Shown: positions 1 to 8,455, numbered from the stretch's first letter. The stretch is 21,055 bases of DNA from Prorocentrum cordatum (GCA_963575745.1 CAUYUJ010014628.1:292501-313555); one strand, 5' to 3'. A program made the numbers and translations. Notes: generated by a model not told the origin, from the letters alone.

Positions 1-134
1 AGTTCACTTCCACGGGGTCGAGCAGTCGGCACAGGCATCGAGGCGGCACGGCGGCGCGGCCTCAGTATGGGCTGGACAGGTGCTGGTCTCGGTTGCACTA
101 CTGATGTGGCGCGGCCCTCCTGCGCAGGTGGCAG

Positions 135-476
135 GTGCGAGCACAAATGGCGGCGGAGGGAGTCGTGCCTGGCAAACGTGTTGTGGCACAGCGCGCACTC
201 GTGCGTGCTCATCTGCTTGACTGTGTATGGGTACGCTGTGTTCTGCATGATGCATCGCCCTGCGTGCCATGATCGTGCTAGGTGCCTGACCGCCTCCCCC
301 CTGCTCTGGAATATCGTGCTGCAGTTGATGCATGCGTTGCTCGGCGTGAGTATATTGAATATGCTTTGTCCCCCATGACCTGGTTGTCGTGACTGACAGA
401 CATGTGCTATAAGCGCAGCACGCGATCGAACAACTTGCCCACAATACTGCCCATTGGGAGAAGCACGAATAGTGCA
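135..476 (-). other. C-terminal C2H2 zinc-finger array of element A
   Basis: After the T7 run at 497-503 the homologous frame moves by one base. In the new frame there is a textbook C2H2 finger at 197-135: CALC, then F three residues after the second Cys, L after five more, and H-x3-H at the end. A second finger lies at 332-264: CINC, F three residues on, and H-x5-H. A weaker one lies upstream at 476-402, with a Cys pair ten residues apart, x12, then His. All share one frame without stops. Such fingers are known at LINE protein termini, where they bind nucleic acid. The frame continues out of the window at position 1. Confidence 0.75.
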
Positions 477-619
477 GGTGTAGACGTCGGCGCCCGTTTT
501 TTTCCCAAGTCTGGTCATCATCCTGGGACGCTGGCACAGTCTCCGCCAGCGATGGTGGCGGGGCCCACTGTACTGCAAAAAAGGCACTGCACAGGCACCG
601 CGGATCGAAGGTGGTGAAG

Positions 620-1487
620 AGGTGGTTCACCTCCTCGTCCCATAGAAGGTCCAGCATCGCGCCACTCCTCCACACTTCCACGAAGGACTCCGCTTCGGGG
701 CAGCTGCACATGACCTCCACGTCTCTGCGTAACTGGCGTGCCCAGGGATGGATGACCGCGTTGTTGTTCAGGGTGCCGTCGGCTCGCAGTGTGGGCGGGC
801 AGCGATATTCGCAGGTCGCCTCCCACTGCATGTCACCAAAGAAGATTGATACCAGATGGGCGTGGTTATGTGGCGCACGTGCCACTGCTTGCCACGATCG
901 TAGCCGTTGGACCGTAGCTTCGATTGCAAAGGGGGCCGGGTTCCAATGTCGATACACCTCACGTGTCGTCATCGTCTTCACATGCATGCCCCCAGTCGTC
1001 GTCACCGCGCCCCCCATCATGGAGCGTAGTTTCCTAGCTAGGGCCCCACAAAATTGTCGGGTCTCACTGTCCGTCCAGCAAAATGCCAGCGTTCCAGATA
1101 ATGCCGCACCACCCACCAATGATAAGAACATGAGCCTCTTCACACGAAATGGAGCTGCGGAGTGCCAGAAGCCCTGCACCATCATCCAGCTTTTGTTCAC
1201 TGCAGCCAATCTCGCCTGTAATTCATTCGCGTTGCTGTTCACCGCGTTGAACCAGGCTCCTAGGTCCTAGGTGCTTGAGCTCGTAGCCGCTACGACGCCC
1301 GCTCTGACGGAGGTCTCGAATCACTGCACGCACCAGCTGACGAGAGGGGCAGGTCGGCACCGCGTCCTGCTTGGCACGGTTCTGGCCGTGCCCTCGTGCA
1401 GCCAAAGCCTGGTCGAGACCCAGGTCGCTCCGCTGCGAAGCCGTCACTATGTCGAGGGAAGTCTGGGCATGCTCGAGTAGTTGGGTC
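620..1487 (-). other. Thumb/connection region of element A reverse transcriptase
   Basis: Two frames cover this stretch: 1504-1223, then 1262 onward. The second contains LGAWFNAVNSNANELQARL, GFWHSAAPFRVKRLMFL and AALSGTLAF. It then has an EVYRHW block and an RLRSWQAVA block followed by LVSIFFGDMQWE. This succession is the usual post-palm region of EEP-type LINE proteins. The frame changes at a tandem CCTAGG duplication (about 1257-1270), consistent with a small slippage event. Confidence 0.7.
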
Positions 1488-1489
1488 TT

Positions 1490-2402
1490 GAAAATGTCAT
1501 CCATGAAGGCACCGAATAGAAGCGTCGATCACGGGATAGGGCGGCAGGCGGATCAGCATGGCCCCGTTGGTAGCTCGTCTGTCCACCTCCGCCCATGTCA
1601 GTACTGCCACGTGGTAGTTTTGCATGAAAATCTCAGGCTCTGATGCGTCGCCCATGAAGCCGCCCGCCCCACTCTGCGCTGCGATCCCTCCGTCGGATGA
1701 CGGCGCTATCACGGTGAGAGCAAGGCGACGCTGAAGGGGCAAATCCGCCACAAACGAAACGTCTGCATCCTCCATCTCCTCGTCCCCCTCCAGTCGTTGA
1801 CGAACTCCCAGTTCCAAGTCCAGCTTCCTGCCGCAGCCGAAAGCGTTGGTGGCGTCGCACGACTTGTGGAGCATAATATTCCCCGCCTGGTGGCCCTTCC
1901 ACGCGACAGTGCGCGTCGTCATCGTGAGATACTCCCGACGGCGGCCTCGGGCCGCAAATGCCCAAGGAGGGGGCCGAGACGGGATGCCACGTAGAAGTCC
2001 TCCTCGGGTAACTGCTCGCCAGTACGGGCATAGAGCATGGACCAGGCGTCGTCCTGCTGCTCCCTCCCTGCCGTTCTTCTTGTCTGGGGTGAAGCCGTAG
2101 CTCAACGAGGCCTGCACTGGGAGCCTTCGGACTCGTCGCGCGTGAAGGGCGAGGCGAAAGAGGCGACGGCGAGCTTCGCCATACTGTTCGAGGTGGCGCA
2201 GCTGACGGCGATCATAAGGGTCAGGCTGTCGAGGTTCGTCTTCGACGATCAAGTCAGGTCGTGCACCCGCTCCCCAGGGTTGGCTGGCATAGAAGGTGGG
2301 GTTGCTGAGCCGCGCTGGGTCCACGATGACCTTGTATATCTCCGCAGGCACAGACCACGCAGGTGCATATTTCCCGATGCGCGCGCGCCTCAAGGCCTTG
2401 AT
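1490..2402 (-). other. Reverse transcriptase fingers/palm of element A
   Basis: The domain begins with IKALRRARIGKYAPAWSVP, equivalent to the 'K..G.D.iP' opening block of LINE reverse transcriptases. GFTPDKKNG and GRRLVHALCPYW follow (the 'pKk.....R.i.l' block), then an ARGRRREYL segment. Motif A is CDATNAF, with its Asp near 1856. Motif B is QSGAGGFMGDASEPEIF at about 1679-1630. Motif C is AFMDDIFK at about 1510-1487, in a frame shifted by one base from motif B. Both motif C aspartates and the motif A aspartate are present, so the catalytic triad is intact on paper. Confidence 0.85.
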
Positions 2403-3189
2403 CGTCATCTTGAAATCCTGTGAACCTCGCTTGACGATGCCCTCTGTATTTTCGAAGTTGTCAGGAATTGCATACTCATCGGTGTTCTTCAGGTCAGTCA
2501 ATCGCTCCGCCGCGAGGTTGTGGCATAAAGGAATCGTAGCCACAGTGCCGTCCAGCCCGCCCGCCAGCGGATCCCGCCCCAGGAAGTTGCCCCAGTCGGC
2601 CATGGTCGGGTTGCAGGCTGGATGAGCCCTGTAGTTCCTGTGATTCACCCCGGTGCCCGTGCGAGCGAGTGAGCGAGCCACCTTAGCTACCATCGCAATG
2701 TCACGGCGCTTCCAAGCTTCTCTCAGTTCAGCCTCGGTGAACGCCTGGCGCTCTCGGTCTCGTCGTCTTCGCCAGTAGTGCAGCGCCTTAGTGTAGTTGC
2801 GGATGGCGTCCCCCAGCTTCTTCGCGTCGGCCGAGAGGTCGTGCTCAGCCTGCTCGACGTCCTGTGCCGTCACCTCGGTGAGGAGCTGCTTTCTCTGTTT
2901 GAGTAGTTGCCACTTTCTTTCGTCCAGCTGGCGCTCGTAGTCGGGGCGGGTCGTGGCCTGGGAGAAGCACTCGAGGGCGACGTCGCGCAGCGTGCCCATG
3001 ATGAGCGTCGCATGCCCTGTGGTTGTGTCTCTACTCTCCAAGATATCAAGCGATTGCTTGAGATCCTCGAAGGCCACCTCGATCCTGGCCAAGAACTCCT
3101 CCCTGCCCGAGCCGTTCATCACCAGGCCCGCCAGCTTCGGGCGGTCCCACCGCTCGCGCAGCAGGGTCAAGTTGACGGGGGCCACGACT

Positions 3190-3993
3190 TGCAGCTTCAT
3201 AACCAGGGGGACGTGGTCCAGGACATTGACGAAGGCCCTCGTGGTCTCGGCCGTGCGTTTCCACTTCTGTACCCACTGTACCAGGACCTGTGCACTCTGT
3301 GGGAGGCATATGTAGTCGATCTGGGGGCTGGCGCCCTTCATGCCGAAATAGGTGTCGCCCAACGGGCGAGTCGTGTTGATGGCTCTCATCTTTGATGTCA
3401 GGAGCCAGTCGTATACCAGGCGAGATGCAAAATTAGATGAGGGTGCTCCAAAGTCGCCAACCACTGGGTCCTCACCGTGCTTGGCTGTCAGTCCCGCGTT
3501 CAAGTTCATCAGGATGATTGGGGTGAACCTCTGCGGTACTTGCAGTAGCTGCTCTCTCGCCCATGTCAGTGCCCGACAAGTGTCTCGCCATGCAGGGGCC
3601 GCGCCTGGGGTAGATGGCCTCGGAGGAAAGTACAAAATAAATGCAGCAATCATCAGCGGGCCCGAGGCAATGAATGTACGCGACTCCCCCCCGACCTCGC
3701 AGGCCAAGAGGAGCGGGAATCAACTTCCTGATCGAGTTCGGCCCAAAGAAGCGCTTGGACAGGAACAGGGCACACCCACAACTCTTTGTCACCAGTCTCG
3801 AACGTTCCCATCCGAAGCGCACGACGTGGTGGAAAGGAGTAGCTGTCTTGTGGTGCGGCTCTCTCCACCACTGGCGGACACACGTGCCTGGAACTCCGAC
3901 TATTCCCACTCCTCGCAGCGCCGCCGACACCTGCTCCAGGCGAGCCGCCGCCAGAAGGTTCTGCGGGTTCCACACTCCCACGAAGGTGAACCT
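3190..3993 (-). other. EEP (AP-endonuclease-like) domain of element A, split by a frameshift
   Basis: The N-terminal half starts with FTFVGVWNPQNL, matching the 'WN' strand of EEP nucleases. It continues through a GW-RS and TKSCGCALFL segment that fits the following strands. After the C7 frameshift at 3686-3692 come IILMNLNAGL (the usual GDFN position), GDTYFG, PQIDYICLP (the S-x-IDY motif, Asp near 3317) and LDHVPLV (the final SDH motif, near 3218). Two positions differ from the textbook set: the catalytic Glu of 'QET' reads GT (GVPGTCV), and GDFN reads MNLN. These may be decay or a feature of the lineage. In the family this domain nicks the target strand to prime reverse transcription. Confidence 0.8.
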
Positions 3994-4194
3994 CGCCTCA
4001 CTGACTTCCACCTGCAGCGACAGCAGCAGCAGCGCCCGCAGCAGGAGCACAGGGCGCGCCCGCCTGCCCCCGCGGGGGGGGGGGCACACTGGCCGTCATC
4101 GCCGCCCCGCGGGCGTGGCAGCCCCCATCACGGCCCGCGTTCTTTCTGAGGGGGCTCCACGGGACAGGGGGGGCCCGCGCGGGGACGGAACCTG

Positions 4195-4234
4195 AGGAGG
4201 AGAAGGAGGAGGAGGAGGACGAGGAGGAGGGGGA
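4195..4234 (+). repeat. (GGA)n tract
   Basis: Imperfect GGA/GAG repeats on the plus strand, opposite in orientation to the TCC tract that begins at 4583. About 350 bp separates the two arms, so the pair could form a stem. Confidence 0.9.
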
Positions 4235-4582
4235 GCACTGCCGACATCCTGCGTGCGGGCGAGAGCTCCTCTGCATGATAGTCTTCTGTTCGTGGAAGCG
4301 CCACCAGGGGAAGGAAGCCCCCCCCCCTGGGTAGTATGGCGCAGCCAGCCAGCTCTCGCCTGACCCCCGTCGTGTTTTGTTCGCAGCGTGCCCCCTGAGG
4401 TGGAGGCTCTTTCTCCTCGACGTGTGAAGTTTTCGGTTTTTTTTGGCTGCTCTCGGTGGCTTCTCAGCCTGGGGATGTTCCCCAGCAGCTGCGACGGGCC
4501 GAGAGCCGTCCGGGGATGCCTGGATCGTCCCGAACGGCTGCCGGAGACCATGTATGACCTGAAAACTGGTCGACTTCGACAT
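4235..4582. other. Spacer between opposed GGA and TCC tracts; no recognisable gene
   Basis: Mixed-composition DNA with open frames on both strands, but no domain or motif I recognise. The minus strand reads through from the TCC tract as an acidic low-complexity frame, which is a product of the microsatellite. It may hold the 5' end of retrotransposon A, but no boundary is visible. Confidence 0.4.
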
Positions 4583-5207
4583 CTCCTCCTCCTCCTCCTC
4601 CTCATCCTTCTCCTCCTCCTGCTCGTCCTCCTCCTCCTTCTTCTCCTTCTCCTCCTCCTCCTCCTCCTCGTTCTCCTCATTCTTCTCCTCCTCCTCCGTT
4701 TCCTCCCCCTCCTCCTCCTCCTCCTCCTCGTCCTCCTTCTCCTCCTTTGCCTCCTCCTCCTGCTCCTCCTCCTCTGCCTCCTCCGTCTCCTCCCCCTCCT
4801 CCTTCTCGTCCTCGTCCTCGCCCTCGTTTTCGTCCTCGTCCTCGTCCTTGTCCTCCTCCTCCTCCTCCTCGTCCTCATCCTCGTCTTCGTCCTCGTCCTC
4901 GTCCTCGTCCTCTTCCTTGTCCTCCTCCCTTCCTACTACGCCTCCTCCTCCCCTCCTCCCTTTCTCTTTGTCCATCCTCCACCGTCTCCTCATCCTTCAT
5001 CCTCCTCCCGTGTCCTCCTCCTCCTCCCCTCCTCCTCCTCCCCCTTATCTTTCTCCTCCTCCCTATCGTCCTCATCCTCGTCCTCCTCGTCCTCGTCGTC
5101 GTCCTCCTCGCCCCCTCGTCCTCCTCCTCCTCCTCCTCCTCCTCCTCGTCCTCGCCCTTCTCCTCCTCCTCCTCCTCCTCCTCCTCCTTTTCCTCTTCCT
5201 CATCCAA
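4583..5207 (+). repeat. Long (TCC)n polypyrimidine tract
   Basis: About 625 bp of imperfect TCC/TCG/TCT triplets on the plus strand, with only short interruptions around 4930-5000. It produces long artificial frames of poly-Ser, poly-Leu, poly-Pro, poly-Glu and poly-Arg in all six readings. It is a polypurine-polypyrimidine tract able to adopt triplex structures. Confidence 0.95.
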
Positions 5208-5507
5208 CCTCTCTGCCAATGGCTTGGCGAGAGGTGAGCATCAGCAAAGCTGGGGCGCCCGTCGTAAGCCCCGGCTGCATGCGACCGCATGTGGCCAGTC
5301 CGCTTTGCGTACCCGCCGTGCAAGACTTGACCGTCAGATGCCTGTCGAGTGCGGCTGGGCCCAACAGCCCAGAGCAGCCATGACTGAAGCCGAGACGTGA
5401 TACATGCCGCACAACGCGTGAACCAGAGGTGGGGCTGGCTTTAGCTCAGGAGGTGGGCGAAACAATGAAAATACCCCAAACGTATTCAAACAAGTTCAAA
5501 AATCCCC
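5208..5507. other. Intergenic; nothing recognised
   Basis: Short frames only, no conserved motif, and no tRNA-like clover-leaf or B-box sequence. The last part, from about 5460, turns AT-rich and leads into the element end described next. Confidence 0.5.
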
Positions 5508-5566
5508 AGATTATGTTTTTGACTATTTTTGAATATTCCTCCTGTAGAGGGACAGGCCCGACCGTA
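5508..5566 (+). repeat. Solo end of the AT-rich TIR element family
   Basis: The block around GACTATTTTTGAAT, followed by CCTCCTGTAGAGGGACAGG and CCCGAC, matches the right end of the complete copy at 15858-16015 with a few differences. The preceding AT-rich stretch from about 5460 may be the rest of a diverged copy, but I cannot find a convincing left terminus. Confidence 0.6.
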
Positions 5567-6282
5567 GGCTGGCTGCTCATTCTGCGTCGTTTCTTGACGG
5601 CCCCGGGGCCCGGCGAATGACCCCAAGAGGCCGGCAACACCCGTCGTCGCTGTTTCGTTCGCAGCGCGGGGAGGCCCGCATCACGTACTGGTGGCTGGTA
5701 AGACTCTTGGCGGCGCACAGGCAGCCACCCGAGGTAGTCTTAGGTCGGGCCTGTCACCCAGTAGGGGGATTGTGTGTGACAAATTGGGCAGCACGCAGAA
5801 CATGCTCCAAAGATGTCCGGAACGTGTCGAAACATCGTCCCCAGGCTACCTTTGGAGACCATCTTTGGATGTCCCCTCCTGTGGGGGGGGACGCCCGACC
5901 TCAGAGGTCGCCCCAGATGGCCTCAGCAGGCGCCGGGCATCGCCCCAGCAGGCGATTCAACGCCTCCCCCCGGGGGAGTCTTCCGGGGCGGCCTCTGCAC
6001 CCACAGCGCCGCCTCCAGCGGGGCCCCCTGGGGCGCCTCGCGCCCCAGGGATGGGCTCGTGGAGACCGCCCCGGCCTCCTCGAAGAGCCTGTCGAGGCCA
6101 GCTGGGACGGCTCAAGGGGCCTGCTGAGGCCACAGCGCCGAGGACACAGGCACCCTCCCTTCTCCAAGACGGAGGCAGGACTGGAACAGCATCGGAGATC
6201 CCGAGTGGCTTCATGAGTGCGGGCAGGCAACTCGCAGGGGAACAACAAATGGTACGTCCTTCGCGGGGCGTGGGGGGGGCTC
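5567..6282. other. GC-rich intergenic DNA; no supported gene
   Basis: Several overlapping open frames on both strands are compositional. None contains a known motif or a repeated homologous domain. Local G/C runs and GC palindromes (for example around 6021-6055) occur. Confidence 0.5.
5741..5758 (-). repeat. Second AT-rich-family terminus, inverted relative to 5566
   Basis: AGGTCGGGCCTGTCACCC is the near reverse complement of the terminus at 5550-5566 and resembles the left end of the copy at 15858. The two termini enclose about 175 bp of GC-rich DNA unrelated to the family. Confidence 0.5.
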
Positions 6283-6523
6283 AGTGGGCCCTGGAAACGA
6301 CAGGGCCGTTTTATTACCGGTTCCGTTGTGCCGTTTTGTTGCCAGTTCCGACGCCGTTGTTTTACAACTTCCGTCGCCGTGCTTTTACGGGTTCCCGCTC
6401 CGGTTCTAATCCTGGAACCGTTTTTGGTGCCGTTTCGGGTCGCCTTTTTTTGCCGTTTCCATTTTCAAAGGACACTTTTTCGGGAACGGTGAAAAAACGG
6501 CCCTGCCGTTTCCGGGGCCCACT
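6283..6523. mobile_element. 241-bp non-autonomous element with 30-bp terminal inverted repeats, copy 1
   Basis: The first 30 bases (starting AGTGGGCCCTGGAAAC) are the reverse complement of the last 30 (ending GGGGCCCACT) with 28 of 30 matching. Inside are about four degenerate 23-bp units containing GTTCCG and GCCG with T runs (about 6309-6402). There is no coding capacity. The structure is MITE-like. A second copy is at 19657-19884 and a very short one at 20052-20116. No clear target-site duplication is visible; a TA target is possible for copy 2 only. Confidence 0.75.
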
Positions 6524-6650
6524 AAGCCCGGGACTACCTGGGGGAGCTGCCCGTTCGCAACCCGAACCCTTACCCTCAGATCTGACGCTGCCATACATAA
6601 AGCCCAGCATCGCGAGCGAAAACACGACCGGAGACCTAGACCCTTTCTTG
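6524..6650. repeat. Conserved tail following the TIR element, copy 1
   Basis: By eye this differs from 19885-20012 at about eight positions, so it is better preserved than the TIR element it abuts. It contains ACTACCTGGGGGAGCTGCCC, GATCTGACGCTGCCATACAT and CGACCGGAGACCTAGACCC. The tail lies outside the inverted repeats, so either the true element is larger than the TIR unit or the TIR unit inserted into an existing repeat. Confidence 0.8.
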
Positions 6651-6825
6651 TGTACCACTGGTGGCCGTCTGGGGCGGCGCGACCCGAAAGACCTGGGCGC
6701 GGGAGAGGCTAAATGAGGCGCAGAGGCAAACGAATAGATAGACACATCCCCAGGATCCCCCTTATTTTTCCAGACCTCCATCTCCTAGATGATCTCATAT
6801 TTTCCTGGACAGGTGCTCGATTCGG
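6651..6825. other. Unique spacer; nothing recognised
   Basis: No motif, repeat or convincing reading frame of its own was found between the conserved tail and the minisatellite. Confidence 0.5.
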
Positions 6826-6945
6826 CTTCGGGCCCTTTTCGGCTTTCGCCCCGTTTTGGCCTCGGCCCCTTTCGGCCTCGGCCCGTTTCGCCTCGGGCCG
6901 GAGCCAAAACGGGCCGAGGCGGAAACGGGCCGAGGACGAAACGAA
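6826..6945. repeat. Palindromic minisatellite of CCTCGGCCCGTTTCGG-like units
   Basis: Units of about 16-17 bp read one way up to about 6895. They read as the reverse complement (GGGCCGAGGCGGAAAC) from about 6905, forming a large inverted repeat. The same units recur at 14053-14105. Both arrays directly adjoin a GGA tract. Confidence 0.75.
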
Positions 6946-7083
6946 TGGAGGAGTAGGAGGACGGGGGGGAGGACAGGGGATGAGGACGGGGGAGGAGAAG
7001 GAGGAGGAGGAGGAGGAGGAGGAGGGGGAGGGGGAGAGGGAGGGGGAGGAGGAGGACGGGGGCGAAGAGGAGGAGGAGGAGCA
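6946..7083 (+). repeat. (GGA)n tract
   Basis: About 135 bp of GGA/GGG/GAG repeats on the plus strand, immediately after the palindromic minisatellite. No opposed TCC partner follows it. Confidence 0.9.
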
Positions 7084-7403
7084 GTGTAAAACCAAGAGTC
7101 GTCAACGATGTTGGAATTCAGCCTCCCTCCAAGCTCCCTCTTCATAGACCCCAACAGCGGTTCATTTCCACTTAGGGAACTGCCTCGTTGGAAACAACGT
7201 TTGAAACTCTTGAAGCATGCCAAAATATTGTTCTGAAGATTTCAACGCCACGTATCAACCTCACTGCTGCGTTTTGACGATCCGGAATCACGCCAGGGCG
7301 CCATTTGTGGGACGTCAACACCGCGAAGCAACATAACTGTTGCACCAGCATAATCCGGAATCCTTCCAGAACGCGATTTCTGGTACATTAATCATGTGAA
7401 TCC
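7084..7403. other. Intergenic with weak internal repeats
   Basis: No gene recognised. The words ATCCGGAATC and CGCCA recur at about 7281-7298 and 7352-7360, which may be decayed flanks of the 82-bp array that follows. Confidence 0.4.
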
Positions 7404-7733
7404 GTAGAACTCCTGCAACTGTTTAAAACGAATGTGCGCGGTGCTAAGGCGAGGGCCACAGTTTGATAACGACCCGCCCTCAATTTGTGAAGGTCTTGCA
7501 AATTCTTAAAGCGAAAATGCGCGGCGCTAAGGCGAGAGCCACATGTTGAACATGTCCCGCCCTCAATCCGTGAAGCTCTTCCAGGTTTTAAAACGAATGT
7601 GCGCGGCGGTAAGGCGAAAACCACATTTTGAACACAACCCGCCCTCGACCCGTGAAGCTCTTGCAAAGTCTAAAACGAGTGTGCGCGGCGTTATGGCGAG
7701 AACCACATTTTGAAAACGACCCGCCCTCAATCC
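7404..7733. repeat. Four tandem copies of an 82-83 bp satellite unit
   Basis: Units start at 7404, 7487, 7570 and 7652 and the array ends at 7733; lengths are 83, 83, 82 and 82 bp. Each has GTGAAGCTCTTGCAA (or a variant), then AAAACGA, TGCGCGGCG, a TAAGGCGAGA-like block, CCACA, TTTTGAA and GACCCGCCCTCAATCC. A partial fifth start follows at 7734. Because units are not multiples of three and change length, the open frame across them is not a coding signal. No C/D or H/ACA snoRNA boxes are evident. Confidence 0.9.
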
Positions 7734-7810
7734 GTGAAGCTGGTGTCACTTTCTAGACGACAGAGTCAGAAATGGTGAGAAGTCTCAGGCGAAATCCAGG
7801 CACGCCCTAA

Positions 7811-7894
7811 GGAGGAGGAGGAGGAGCAGGAGAATAAGGGGGAGGAGGAGGAGGAGGAGGAGGTGGTGGCGGAGGAGGAGGACGGGGAGGAGGA
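7811..7894 (+). repeat. (GGA)n tract next to the 3' end of element B
   Basis: Plus-strand GGA repeats that run directly into the GAATG pentamer array. Element B's tail therefore abuts a microsatellite, either because it inserted there or because the tail seeded it. Confidence 0.9.
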
Positions 7895-7895
7895 G

Positions 7896-7940
7896 GAATG
7901 GAATGGAATGGAATGGAATGGAATGGAATGGAATGGAATG
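7896..7940 (-). repeat. (CATTC)9 pentamer array at the 3' end of element B
   Basis: Nine perfect GAATG units on the plus strand, read as CATTC on the strand of element B. They lie 31 bases beyond the last in-frame stop of its ORF2 (7971), after an AT-rich stretch. Some LINE clades end in short tandem repeats instead of poly(A), and this position fits such a tail. Confidence 0.7.
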
Positions 7941-8057
7941 GGGCCAGTGACAAAGTCATAAAAATAAAAATTAGAGTTTCGACAGACTCTTGGGCCGCAG
8001 GCCCCTGTGAAATCTGTCTAAAAACTCACGCCACGTGTTGGAAATATTCCTGGGATC

Positions 8058-8350
8058 ACAGGGTTTGGCGAGCTCGCGAAGAACGAGCTGACCGAAAAAC
8101 CCGCAGTCCCCACATATCCACACTCCAGATTGCTGAGAGAATATCATGCAATGAGACTCGTGCACAAGGGAGGCGGAACCCCCCCCCCCCCCCCCACACA
8201 TGTACCCTCGACCCCTGCGGTGGTCTCCAGGTGCCGTCTCCAGTCGCTTCGAGCTCAAAACACGGGCTGGCCATCCAAGCGGTCCTGGCGGCTGCCGTGG
8301 AAGAGCCTCGGCACCTGATGCACCGAGCGCCTGTTTTGTCTACGGCGTGT
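8058..8350 (-). other. Two tandem C-terminal zinc-ribbon motifs of element B
   Basis: The first ribbon (8350-8260) reads SSAHAV, then CIRC eight residues after the His, then ASPC. The second (8153-8058) reads ESHCMIF, then GVWICGDCG and ELAKPC. Both have the plan His, spacer, C-x2-C, spacer, Leu/Met-x-x-P-Cys, so they look like duplicated modules. The C17 run at 8179-8195 puts them in different frames. The protein then ends with a GLRP segment and a stop at 7971. I believe this module recurs at the C-termini of dinoflagellate LINE proteins, but I could not check that here. Confidence 0.6.
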
Positions 8351-8455
8351 GCCGACGAGAACATGGCCACAACGGCTGGGGCGGGAGGAGCATGGGGGGG
8401 AACGGCAGCAGCAGCAGGAGGGCGCTCAGACAGATGTTCAATCCTACGGGCTCTG

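Larger units (their letters stand above)
1..4099 (-). pseudogene. Broken ORF2 of retrotransposon A (EEP endonuclease + reverse transcriptase)
   Basis: The protein would nick target DNA and reverse-transcribe the element RNA at the nick. It is spread over five minus-strand segments. Their joints are at 3686-3692 (a C7 run), about 1506-1512 (just before the FMDD motif), about 1257-1270 (tandem CCTAGG) and 497-503 (a T7 run). A further joint at the G11 run 4074-4084 may link an upstream ATG at 4099. Following the homologous frame through these joints I see no stop codon over about 4 kb; the longest single segment is 736 codons (3707-1497). The break pattern is single-base frameshifts, two or three of them in homopolymers. 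It is either a young pseudogene or a coding copy with indel errors in the assembly. The start is uncertain, because the endonuclease frame itself meets a TGA just upstream of 4089. Confidence 0.8.
1..4140 (-). mobile_element. Non-LTR retrotransposon A (LINE type), 3' end outside window
   Basis: A continuous minus-strand series of coding segments gives, in order, an endonuclease/exonuclease/phosphatase domain (about 3993 to 3190), a basic linker, a reverse transcriptase palm (about 2402 to 1490), a thumb/connection region and C2H2 zinc fingers (476 to 135). This is the usual order of an EEP-type LINE ORF2. The reading frame is still open at position 1, so the 3' UTR and tail are not visible. 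The 5' side runs into a G-run and the GGA tract at 4195. No separate ORF1 is visible upstream. No long terminal repeats and no integrase or protease domains were seen, which argues against an LTR element. Assignment to a dinoflagellate LINE lineage is from general resemblance and not from an alignment. Confidence 0.85.

Noticed and set aside
4583-5400. Long Ser/Leu/Pro- and Glu-rich open frames across the TCC tract
   Set aside because: They exist in several frames on both strands because the triplet repeat contains no stop codons. They have no codon bias or domain.
6362-6781. Minus-strand protein shared with 19612-20262 (SLAMLGFMYGSVRS region)
   Set aside because: The shared peptide reflects the shared DNA repeat. 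Differences between copies change amino acids as often as not, so no coding constraint is visible.
6898-6919. Reverse-strand spliced-leader match around GGAGCCAAAAC
   Set aside because: Only the nine bases GAGCCAAAA plus scattered positions match, and the sequence is explained by the local CCGAAACGGGCCGAGG minisatellite.
7404-7733. CRISPR-like array
   Set aside because: The 82-83 bp units are wholly repetitive, with no unique spacers between short repeats; this is eukaryotic satellite structure.
7898-7960. MEWNG-repeat protein start on the plus strand
   Set aside because: It is a translation of the GAATG pentamers; the reverse strand explains the region as the tail of element B.
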